From NCBI RefSeq assembly GCF_047495875.1, contig NC_092474.1, positions 12,774,155 to 12,838,154 on the forward strand: 64,000 nt of DNA. The letters are read 5' to 3'. Numbering within the stretch: the stretch's first letter is position 1; every line of letters begins with the position of its first letter. This stretch comes from Pithys albifrons albifrons. Taxonomy: Eukaryota > Chordata > Aves > Passeriformes > Thamnophilidae. Under the pieces are notes generated by a model. It had not been told where the DNA came from. It saw nothing but the letters and a program-made list of their open reading frames with translations, and did not search any database. The position numbers were made by a program, and so were the translations under genes. Shown here piece after piece: positions 11,131 through 21,131 of this stretch.

Positions 11131-12857
11131 TCCTCTGTCCTTGGGACTCCTTCTGAAGGTCAAGTTTTACAAAATCTGAGCACACAAATCTAAACCAATT
11201 CCCCTTCCCAGGCATCTCGTGTGCTCCCTGCTGGAGTTCTTGCCCACATCCATATTTCACCAGGAGCTGTCTCCTCACTGCTGGCTCTGCAATGCAAATG
11301 TAAGATGTTGTTCACTTTACAGGCTGTTGCCATGGATATTAATGTGATGTCATAAATTGTTACATCTTCATTGCAGAAACAAAATGAAAGGGCTTGGAAG
11401 CAGGAGGAGAACAAGAACTCATCTAAGGAAGCACATTTAAGAAGAAGCAACTGTTGTAGAAATCACAAAGAGAAAAGAGACACATAAATGTGTATTTTAA
11501 TTTAGTACTGTTGAATGTTTTTCTACATAAGTGCTTCCTAAAAGATTCCAAATTCCTTATTTAATGTTTTTACTGGACTGTTACCTGCACAGTGGGACCT
11601 CCTCAGCAACACATGGAACATTTCAGAACTCAGCTTTTCACCATGGTTGGAAACCCTTTCTGAACTCTGTCCTCAAACATCAGCCCAGCAGTCCCACATC
11701 CCCAGCTCCTCCTTTTCCCTCAATTCCAGCTATTTCCTGACTAACCAGTCCCATTTATGGCACACAGGCCGTGGCAGGAGCAATGGCAAGTACTTCATTT
11801 CTGAAAAATCAGGGTTGTGGTTTTGTCCTTAAAAATTATTACCTGCACTTATTTCTCAAGTTTTGCTCTCCAAGGACTCCAGGAATAAACAGTAACAAAA
11901 TTTACTTTTGCCTCATTAAAACACTAGTTAAGATTATGGTAAGTTAATCTACTTTATCTGTAGATAAACACAAGGAGAGAAAGAGTGACTGAGCTCAGAG
12001 AAAAGCATAATACAGCATAAAGCACTCCCAGTGCTCACAGTCAATTTACATCCTTTAGAATGAAGAGAATCCAGGATTTCCCTCGTTTTCAATTAGTCAA
12101 ACTGTCTCCTTTAATCTTTTTCCCAAACAGTTCAGCCGTTCTGGAAGTGGATTTGACTAAGTCGAAAGGCACACAGGGAGTGGGGGATGGATGGGCCCCT
12201 GTGCCCCCCTGGCTGCCAAGGGACCCCACGTGGCAATGGCACAGGTGACACGGGCCAGCCCACAGCCCTGCTGGCACTGCCCCCAGGGCACCCCGAGCTG
12301 AGGCAGCCACGGGACAAGGACAATCCTGCGCTGTCCAGCCCACTCCACTCCACACCGGGATGCTCCCCAGCCTGCTGGGAAACCCAGTCCCTGCTCAGCT
12401 CCGGAGGATTCCCTTTGGCAGCTCAAAACTGGGGAAAAACCCCAAACCTGCCCGACTGTTCTGGGCTCTCTGGCACTTCCACCCAAGTGTGAGGGTTCAG
12501 GGTGAGTAACTCATCCACTTACAGTGGTATGTGAAGTGTTCTGCTTTCCAAACTCACTGGAATAGCACATGGAACGGAAAAAATTCCAGATGCCTTCCAT
12601 AAAGCTGCCATCCAACACTTACACAGTTCAGACAACAGAACAGATCTCATCTGCAACAGTCCAGGATCATTTTCCCTGGTCTCTCCTGTGGCTTCCACTT
12701 CCACATTCCAATCAGGAATCTTAACCTGTTCCTCCAATTCTCTCACCACTTGACTCTCTGTGCTAATTCACTTTGAACCTTCTGTTCCTACCCCACACCC
12801 ACTGCCTGTCTTTACTTTTTTTGCACTGGTGTGTTATTTACCCATTCCCCTTTCATT
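11131..12857. other. Single-copy region, no gene seen
   Basis: This region holds a compact cluster of transcription-factor-like words at about 11290-11356 (listed separately). The rest is mixed AT-rich and, at 12180-12480, GC-richer sequence without supported exons or repeats. Confidence 0.5.
11292..11355. promoter_or_regulatory. Possible enhancer-like cluster (POU, RFX-like, bZIP words)
   Basis: ATGCAAAT (POU octamer) lies at 11292-11299, GTTGCCATGG (RFX X-box half) at 11326-11335, and TGATGTCATAA (CRE/bZIP-like) at 11345-11355. Each match is exact or near exact, and the three lie within 64 bp. Short motifs occur by chance, so this is only a candidate. Confidence 0.25.
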
Positions 12858-13265
12858 GACTCACAGACTGGGTTGGGTGGGAAGGGACCTTAAAGCCCAC
12901 TCAGTGCCATCCCCTGCCATGAGCAGGGACACCTCCCACCAGCCCAGGTGGCTCCAAGCCCTGTCCAACCTGGCCTTGGACACTCCCAGGGATGGGGCAG
13001 CCACAACTTCTCTGCCCAACCTGTGCCAGGGCCTGCCCACCCTCACAGCCAGCAATTCCTTCCCAATATCCCACCTGTCCCTGCCCTCTGGCAGTGGGAA
13101 GCCATTCCCCTTGTCCTGTCCCTCCATCCCTTGTCCCCAGTCCCTCTCCAGCTCTCCTGGAGCCCCTTTAGGCCCTGGAAGGGGCTCTCAGGTGTCCCTG
13201 GAGCCTTCTCTTCTCCAGGTGACCCCCCCAGCTCTCCCAGTTTGGCTCCAGCCCAGAGGGGCTCC
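12858..13265 (-). mobile_element. CR1 family B 3' end, downstream unit of a tandem composite
   Basis: Minus-strand CR1 3' end of a second family. It has GGGAAGGGACCTTAAAGCCC at the tip, then the GCCAGGTTGGACAGGGC and CTGCCAGAGGGCAGGGAC type blocks, and reaches CCTCTGGGCTGGAGCC. It abuts another CR1 3' end at 13265/13266 with no unrelated sequence between. Confidence 0.85.
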
Positions 13266-13600
13266 AGAATCATGGAATGGTTTGGGTTGGAAAGGACCTT
13301 AAAGCCCACCCAGTGCCACCCCCTGCCATGGGCAGGGACACCTCCCACTAGCCCAGGTGGCTCCAAGCCCTGTCCAACCTGGCCTTGGACACTCCCAGGG
13401 ATGGGGCAGCCACAGCTTCTCTGCCCAACCTGTGCCAGGGCCTGCCCACCCTCCCAGCCAATAATTCCTTCCCCATATCCCATCTATCCCTGCCCTCTGG
13501 CAGTGGGAAGCCATTCCCCTTGTTCTGTCCCTCCAGGCCTTGTCCAAAGCCCCTCTCTGGCTCTCCTGGAGCTCCGTCAGGCACTACAAGGATGCTGTAA
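13266..13600 (-). mobile_element. CR1 family B 3' end, upstream unit of a tandem composite
   Basis: A second family B 3' end in the same orientation, with the tip AGAATCATGGAATGGTTTGG at 13266. In CR1 orientation this unit comes first and runs directly into the 12858-13265 unit. The same join occurs at 46345. Confidence 0.85.
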
Positions 13601-13905
13601 GATCTTCAGAGAAACCAAGGGTGTAGATCCACATTAATTGGTCCCTTCTGAACTATTTCTTGATTGGAACTGTTTAATTTGATTCTCAGAGCCTGAAGGT
13701 CCCTGTCCCATAGGAGCCACCCAGCACAGGCACTGTCCCTGCTCAGCAACAGCTACTCAATGATATTGAGAACTTGTTACCCTTGAAGGATATGCCTCCT
13801 ATAATCCCACACACTTAAGAAAGCTCAGGGTAAAAGGCACTGGAAGCTGCCAAGCCCACCAGAGAGCCCTGAACTCATCACAGCCCATGCTGGAACATCA
13901 GCCCC

Positions 13906-14395
13906 ATCCCAGGGCACCAACCACGGACAGGGACAGAACAGGGCTCTGAGGAATGACTCTGGCATGGCCAGGGCACCAACCAGGGACAGCACAGGGCTCT
14001 GAGGAATGACTCTGGCATGGCCAGGGCACCAACCAGGGACAGCACCAACCAGGGACAGCACAGGGCTCTGAGGAATGTCTCTGGCATGGCCAGGGCACCA
14101 AACAGGGGCAGCACCAACCAGGGACAGCACAGGGCTCTGAGGAATGACTCTGGCATGGCCAGGGCACCAACCAGGGGCAGCACCAAACAGGGGCAGCACA
14201 GGGCTCTGAGGAATGTCTCTGAGATGGCCAGGGCACCAACCAGGGGCAGCACAGGGCTCTGAGGAATGTCTCTGAGATGGCCAGGGCACCAACCAGGGGC
14301 AAGAGCAGTACAGGACACTCAGTAATGTTTGTGGGATGGCCAGGGCACCAACCAGGAGCAGCACGGGGCTGTGAGGAATGTCTCTGGGATGCCCA
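13906..14395. repeat. Minisatellite, ~53-71-bp unit, 8 copies
   Basis: The units carry GGGCTCTGAGGAATG, then CATGGCCAGGGCACCAACC. Length differences come from an internal repeat of the ACCAACCAGGGACAGC segment. Divergence rises towards 14300-14395. Confidence 0.95.
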
Positions 14396-14761
14396 GAGCA
14401 GCCAGACTCTGCTGCTGTCAGTGCCCACAGAGCAGCACTGCATGCTCTGAGCTGGCACCCAGCAGCCACCCCACCCAAGGGCAGAGCTCTGCACGGCTCC
14501 TTTGCACACTCCAATGTTCTGTGCCTCCAGCCCAGGGGCTCTCTGCACATCACAGCACACCACGCTGTTTCTGAACAAAAATAATTATAAATGGAGGTTG
14601 TGTTTTATTAAAAAACGTCATTCTGTTTAAAAACACCGCTCTAAGAAGATTATAGCTCAGCTTACTTAATGTTTGCTGTATCTCAATCAGTCACACCCCT
14701 GTGTTTGTGTATCCTTAGAGGAAACCCTTTGCTATCACATGGGAGGTGCCAGGGTGGCCCC

Positions 14762-14890
14762 AGCACCGGGGCTGTCACCGTGGATCGACCGCAGGACCGG
14801 GGCTGACACCGTGGATCGGCCCCAAGACTGGGGCTGTCACCGTGGATCGGCCCCAGCACCGGGGCTGTCACCGTGGATCGGCCCCAGGAC
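14762..14890. repeat. Short minisatellite, 31-bp unit, 4 copies
   Basis: The unit is based on CCGGGGCTGTCACCGTGGAT then CGGCCCCAG. It lies 40 bp before the large GC-rich 33-bp array and is unrelated to it in sequence. Confidence 0.9.
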
Positions 14891-14929
14891 TGCCGCCCTC
14901 CCGAGCCCGCCCCGGGCCACCAGCCCAGC

Positions 14930-15785
14930 CCCGCACCCCGGAGCGATGGGGGCACAGCCAGCCCGGCATCCCGAGCGATGGGGGCACAGCCAGCCCAGCA
15001 CAGCCCCCCGGAGCGATGGGGGCACAGCCAGCACAGCCCCCCGGAGCGATGGGGGCACAGCCAGCTCCGCACCCCGGAGCGGGGGCACAGCCAGCACAGC
15101 ACAGCCCCCCGGAGCGATGGGGGCACAGCCAGCACAGCCCCCCGGAGCGATGGGGGCACAGCCAGAACAGCACAGCCCCCCGGAGCGATGGGGGCACAGC
15201 CAGCCCCGCACCCCGGAGCGATGGGGGCACAGCCAGCCCCGCACCCCGGAGCGGGGGCACAGCCAGCCCAGCCCCGCATCCCGGAGCGATGGGGGCACAG
15301 CCAGCCCAGCCCCCCGGAGCGATGGGGGCACAGCCAGCCCCGCATCCCGGAGCGATGGGGGCACAGCCAGCACAGCCCCCCGGAGCGATGGGGCACAGCC
15401 AGCCCAGCACAGCCCCCCGGAGCGATGGGGGCACAGCCAGCACAGCCCCCCGGAGCGATGGGGGCACAGCCAGCCCAGCCCCCCGGAGCGATGGGGGCAC
15501 AGCCAGCACAGCATCCCGGAGCGATGGGGGCACAGCCAGCACAGCACCCCGGAGCGATGGGGGCACAGCCAGCACAGCCCCCCGGAGCGATGGGGGCACA
15601 GCCAGCCCAGCACCCCGGAGCGATGGGGGCACAGCCAGCCCCGCACCCCGGAGCGATGGGGGCACAGCCAGCCCCGCACCCCGGAGCGATGGGGGCACAG
15701 CCAGCCCAGCACAGCCCCCCGGAGCGATGGGGGCACAGCCAGCACAGCCCCCCAGAGCGATGGGGGCACAGCCAGCCCGGCATCC
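14930..15785. repeat. GC-rich minisatellite, 33-bp unit, about two dozen copies
   Basis: The unit is GGAGCGATGGGGGCACAGCC followed by AGCCCCGCACCCC or AGCACAGCCCCCC. Some copies carry five extra bases (GCACA) or lack the CGATG segment. Runs of five to six G or C recur in every unit, so G-quadruplex formation is possible. The period is a multiple of 3 and gives spurious open frames of 300-420 codons on both strands. Confidence 0.97.
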
Positions 15786-18462
15786 CGAGAGCCCGACAGG
15801 GATCGCGGGATCCTCATCCAACACAGGGCCGGGGGGAAGGGGAAATCTGCTGTTCCCGCTGACATTCCGAGACTAATGGACACCATCAGGCTGCCTTTCT
15901 GTCAGCAATGTCAGTGTCAAAAAGAGATGCTCCCCCTGCAATAACCGTGCCTGTCCCCCGGGTGAGCAAAATTAAGCTGCTTTTCCGTCTCTGATGAGTC
16001 TCGCACTCCACAACTCGCCTCCAGCCAACCCCAAATTCTCACCTACTCACCCCAGAAGCGACAAAAGCCAGACTTAATTGACTTTGTCACGCTGGGGATG
16101 TAAAAAGCAGCTCTTGGGTGCTGCAAACCACATCCACCCCCTCCGTGGCTAAACACAAATCGCAGCGCTCCAGGTGAGCCGCAAACCAGGAGGGAAAAGC
16201 CCCATGGGAGGTCCCCGCTCGGCATCAGCCCCCTCAGCCACGGGATCTCCCTCGCCAGGAACATTCCAACGGGATCTGACTCCAAGTGAAGCCTTGACTG
16301 AAGGTCACTAAGAGGCTGCCTTTGCTTCCTTCCCCCTCCCGCTGAAATATCAACCAACTGGAAGCATATCCTGCTGGAAATGTATTGAATTATATATTGT
16401 TTATCCCCATAAAACACAATTATATTTAACCAACAGATCACTGATTGATGCTACTGACAATTTACTTTATTTGGTGCCCTATGGGCTGTAAGAGGCCTTT
16501 GCCTTCAAGCACAAAGCACCACAATTACCCCAGACATTATTTTGCTGGCATAGAAATCCACCTCTAATGCATCTGAACTTCACAGAACACATCCAGGGTG
16601 TTCAAAGAGGGCAGCAACAGGGAGATAATCCCAGTTTAATAACCCTGCATGGCATTGCTCTGAGCTACCATGCTAAGCTGTTTGACATAGAAACTCATCC
16701 CTGGGATGGCTCCTTGAGCCCCTTCCCCTTGTGAGCAGATTCTGTGCACCTGCAGCTCCTGAGCCCTCAGGGCTTGGCCACCCCATCCCCACCATCAGTG
16801 GGGCTGCCCCTCTGAGCTGCCCCCAGAGCCACAGCAGGGATTGGCTCCCACGGAATTCATTCCACAGGCACACCAAGACTGTCCCAGGATTGTGCAGAAA
16901 GGGAGATGGAAAACACACTTAATTCCACAAATAGTATCAATATCCACGTTCTGTGGGAGTTTGTTTCTTGCTGCATTGAGGCATTAGCACATTGGAACCA
17001 TCAGCGTGCAGGTTCATTCTAGTAACAATTATTAGGGAGGATTTAAAGTCTAAAGTAACTGCACCACCTATAAAGGTGACTCTGCTGGTATTTAACCTTT
17101 ATCTCCAAAACTTCCTGTCAGTCACCACAGTGGTGGGTTTGACCTGGGGTGTCAGAAAGGAATAAAAATTAGGTCAGTGGGGGTAATTCTGGAAAATCAT
17201 TGATTTTTTTTTTATTTATGCAAGATTAAAATCAATCAGGTTATGAAAAACTGCCAGAACCTTGGTAGGAAATGCATGAAGTTCCTACGTTTGGGGAAGA
17301 GAAATTTCAGCACATGAGACAATCTTTGCAAGACAGAGCAATTATTTAACCAGAACTTCACCTCCACCAGGACAGAGATTCCTACTGTAATGGCAAAACA
17401 AGTTTGATAAGCAGTGTTTTATCCCTAAAATCCTCATTCCCAGCAAATTCCCAAAGAACTGTCAGCAAGTCTGTAAGGCAGCAGATACTTGTTCTCACTG
17501 CTGTCACTTCTGCATTTCATAAAGACTGGTCTGAGTATCTGCTTTGTCACCTCAAAAAAAGAACAACTCCCCTCAACTTCCTCTTGCTCTCTGTGTATTT
17601 TAAATGCCTTTAATGTGACATAAGGCACAAATGAGGCCAAAAGGCTTAAATGTTCCTGAATTGTGTCCTGTTGGTCACTGCAGTGGTACAAAAACAAGGT
17701 ACTAAAAAGGAGGAGAAATTCAAGAGTCACTCCAGTGGCAAAAGAGTGTTTGTGAAAAAGCTTCACTTTGGTGAAAGTTACAGACTCAAATACACACAAG
17801 TTTAACTCAGAGGAAAAACCAAATTAACTTCTCTTTTGGCTCCTTTTCAAACTACAAAGTAAGAAGTGGGAGTGTCTGGTTTCATCCTGTAGCTGTTCAA
17901 TAAATGTACTTTGGAGTATCAAAGGAAGGTGAGACACTTGTGCCCACAGACACATTTGTACAAGAGTCTTATGTCCTTCACCACCCCTTAAAAATATTAA
18001 ATAAATTCATTATTCAAGGAAATAATATGGGAAGCACCACAGACACTTTTAAACACAATTTTTTCAAGAAAGTGCTGAATGCATTAAGTCCTCACAGTGC
18101 CCTGGAATGATCCCCCAAACTCCAAGATATTCCCATCAAACGAGTGCACATCAGAGCCTCGTTGGGAGAGGCTTTGATTTAATCCTGGCTGGCTCCCAGT
18201 GCTGAATCCAAACAGGAGAAAGGCAGGGGGAAAGCCCAGAAGCAATTTCAGATCTATGAAGACTGAACTATCCCCTCCCCACAATGCCAACATTGCCACT
18301 CAGGGAGCTGTGCCAGGGAGGAGCTGCCCCCCTGCAGGCACTGGGGCTCTTCCTGGGAGTTGGAGCATCTTCCATACTCTGCTGGCACAGACCTGTGGGT
18401 TCCCCAGGCAAAAGGGACTGGAATACCCTTCCCTGGCCCTTGGCAGTGACCCAGGAACACAG
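15786..18462. other. Single-copy region, no gene seen
   Basis: The block at about 16340-16500 is AT-rich and of complex sequence, unlike its GC-rich neighbours. The rest (16500-18460) alternates AT-rich and mixed sequence. I see no CR1, LTR, tandem array or supported exon. Confidence 0.5.
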
Positions 18463-18879
18463 TCATAGAATCATAGAATGGATTGGGTTGGAAAAGAACT
18501 CCGAGATCATCAAGTCCAACCCTTGGTCCAACTCCAGTCCCTTTACCAGATCATGGCACTCAGTGCCACGGCCAAGCTCAGCTGAAAAACCTCCAGGGAT
18601 GGGGAATCCACCCCCTCTCTGGGCAGCCCATTCCAATGCCTGAGCACTCTCTCTGCAAAGAATTTCTTCCTGATCTCCAACTTCAATTTCCCCTGGCAGA
18701 GCTTGAGCCCATCGTGCCCCCTTGTCCTATTGCTGAGTGCCTGGGAGAAGAGACCAACCCCCACCTGGCCACAACTTCCCTTCAGGCAGTTCCAGACAGT
18801 GCTGAGGTCACCTCTGAGCCTCCTCTTCTCCAGGCTAAACACCCCCAGCTCCCTCAGCCTCTCCCCACAGCACTTGTGC

Positions 18880-18912
18880 TCCAGTCCCTTCTCCAGCCTC
18901 ATTGTTCTTCTC
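18880..18912. repeat. 33-bp direct duplication, left copy (copy 3)
   Basis: This matches 19091-19123 with two differences (CATTGTTC against CGTTGCTC). It is the same sequence and CR1 position as 794-826. Confidence 0.8.
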
Positions 18913-18959
18913 TTCTCATTTGGGTTGGAAGAGACCTCTGAGATCATCAAGTCCAACCC

Positions 18960-19036
18960 TTGATCCAACCCCACTGTGATCACCAGCCCAGGGCACAGAG
19001 TGCCCTGGGCTGGTGATCACAGTAGGGTTGGATCAA
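18960..19036. repeat. Palindrome inside nested CR1 insert (copy 3)
   Basis: Arms at 18960-18997 and 18999-19036 are 38 bp each with a 1-nt centre and two mismatches. The structure is the same as at 869-945. Confidence 0.88.
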
Positions 19037-19090
19037 GACATGGTGGATTCTCTGTCCCTGGAGGTGTTTAAGAGGACACTCAGTGCCACA

Positions 19091-19123
19091 TCCAGTCCCT
19101 TCTCCAGCCTCGTTGCTCTTCTC
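19091..19123. repeat. 33-bp direct duplication, right copy (copy 3)
   Basis: The second copy of the duplication. CR1 sequence continues past it for about 50 bp before truncation. Confidence 0.8.
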
Positions 19124-19176
19124 TGGCCCCGCTCCAGTCCCTTCTCCAGCCCCTCAATATCTTTCCTGAACTGAGG

Positions 19177-20377
19177 AAGTCCCACTTGCTCACTCACCAA
19201 TTTTAGGATCCTGAGTGAAAGCTGCACCTCCCAGTTCCACTGGGGCCACTTTTATAATGGAATTACTCAGCAGAAAAGGAACCAACTCAAAAGGTCCAGG
19301 CTGAGTGTGCTGTGGAGGGGTGCAGGTTTGCCTCTCCGTGGCCATTGGAGAGGTTCTGCTGCTCCTGGAGAAGTCATTTATAGCTCATCTGGGCAGCATC
19401 CACATCTTTAATTCCACAGCAGCTTCCCTTGCCTTCTGAATTAAAAATTGAACTTTACTCCAATGGATTCTCCAGGGGAAAGCATTAAATGTGCCACATC
19501 CTGTTCTTTGTTTCAAGGCAGCAGTGTGAAATAATGCACAGAGCTGGGAGAGCACTGATGATTCCTGCATATTTCATCAGGCTCCACCACTCTTTGTCCC
19601 ACTTCGAGCCTGCCCACATGCCTTGGGCCATATGGAGCTGGTTAAGCAGGGCCTGTGATTACTGCTTGGAAAAATCCACAGCAATCACTCTCAGACAATT
19701 CTCAGTATTGTCATTACTAAACTTCCAGCTTTTTAAACCTTAAAAAGTAATTGACTGTGTCTAGGATGTCACTAAGCCCCAAATTTTCAACATTTATGAA
19801 GAGATCCAAGTGATGGTGTCAATGTGAGGCACAACAAGTAACTGAGAGAGGTGCAATGGGCTGCAGTGGGTTTTGCAAATCCTTTTTAGAAGGTTTGGGG
19901 CAATGTCCTGCTTCAAAGGCAGGAGCCAGCAATGTTTACAGGGCCAGGACACGGGGCTGACAGTGACACAGGGTGTGACAGGCCACCTGAGCCTGAGCTG
20001 CTGTGCAATCGTTCCTTTTGTTGGCTGCTGCCTGCAACTGCAGCAGTTCAGCTCACTGGGGCACTCCTTGGTCTGTCCCACACGAATCTGGGACCAAACC
20101 CATTCCATGGGGAGCCTCACATGGAGCTGCTCTGCCCTGTGGAGGAACCTGAGCCCATTCCAATGCCACCCCCCAGTGCCACCCCTGAGCCCACCCCAGT
20201 GCCACCCCTGGGCAGTGCTGGCACACAGAACCCATCAGAGGGATCAGTCTGTGCAGCACCAGGGGAGGAAGGGCCTGCCAGGGCTGCAATCCCTGGGACA
20301 ACTGACTGGAGCTCACAATGGACCTCTAAGGACCATCCCTCCAGCAGGGACCCCGGGAAGGCTGCCCAGGAGGGGCT
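19177..20377. other. Single-copy region, no gene seen
   Basis: Mixed sequence. A run of GCCACCCC-type words at about 20160-20215 is a small degenerate repeat. No supported exon or mobile element. Confidence 0.5.
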
Positions 20378-20732
20378 GTCCCTGCTGCCCCTGCTGTCCA
20401 GGAGGGACTGCCCCTCTATCCCTGCTGTCCCTGCTGCCCAGGAGGGGCTGTCCCTGCTGTCCTTGCTGCCCTTGCTGCCCCTGTATCCCTGCTGCCCCTG
20501 CTGTCCCTGCTGTCCCCCTGCTATCCCTGCTGCCCCTGCTGCCCCCCTGCTGTCCCTGCTGTCCCCCTGCTGTCCCCCTGCTGTCCCCCTGCTGTCCCTG
20601 CTGCCCCCCTACTGTCCCTGCTGTCCCCCTGCTGTCCCTGCTGCCCCTGCTGCCCCCCTGCTGTCCCTGCTGCCCAGGAGGGGCTGTCCCTGCTGTCCCT
20701 GTCCCCCTGCTGTCCCTGCTGTCCCTGCTCAC
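20378..20732. repeat. Degenerate CTGCTGTCCC minisatellite
   Basis: Irregular tandem words CCCTGCTGTCC, CCCTGCTGCCC and CCCCCTGCTGT, with periods of 9-12 bp. The array is strongly pyrimidine-biased on the plus strand. Confidence 0.92.
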
Positions 20733-20884
20733 ACAGCACTGGGCACAGGGTACAGGGACATGCAGGGCACCTCTCAGCACACAGAGGGGGCTGAGCCTTC
20801 TGAGGTGTTCAGTCTGACTAATTCCATAAATTAATCGTGATCATTTCTCACCAAAACCATTTCCAACTCAAACCACTCATCCTC

Positions 20885-21131
20885 CCTCCAGGAGCTGTGC
20901 CAGGGCAGGGTCAGGTTGGATCTCAGGGAAAGGCTCTTCCCCCAGAGGGTGGTGGGCACTGAGCAGGCTCCCCAGGGCAGTGGGCACAGCCCCAAGGCTG
21001 CCAGAGCTCCAGGAGGGTTTGGATGATGCTCTGAGGGACAGGGTGGGATTTTTGGGGTGTCTGTGCAGGGCCAGGGGTTGGACTGGATGATCCTGGTGGG
21101 TCCCTCCCAGCTCAGGGTACTCCAGGATTCC
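20885..21131 (+). mobile_element. CR1-X-like LINE 3' end
   Basis: Plus-strand CR1 3' end with TTGGACTGGATGATCCTGGT, GGGTCCCTCCCAGCTCAG and a short degenerate tip. The GATCCT-GTGGGTCCC-CAACTCAG type tail differs from families A and B and matches the tail type used by the SINE near 30.3 kb. Confidence 0.8.

Larger units (their letters stand above)
18463..19176 (-). mobile_element. CR1 LINE family A with nested palindromic insert (copy 3)
   Basis: This has the same architecture as the CR1 at 375-1177: 3' tip at 18463, RT C-terminal end, insert at 18913-19090 between 33-bp direct copies (18880-18912 and 19091-19123), then CR1 again. It is truncated at about 19176, earlier than copy 1. The two 33-bp copies differ at two positions, and the palindrome has two mismatches, so it is slightly more decayed. 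Confidence 0.88.

Noticed and set aside
14673..15944. 423-codon plus-strand and 366-codon minus-strand frames
   Set aside because: Produced by the 33-bp GC-rich array. Low-complexity peptides with no family resemblance.
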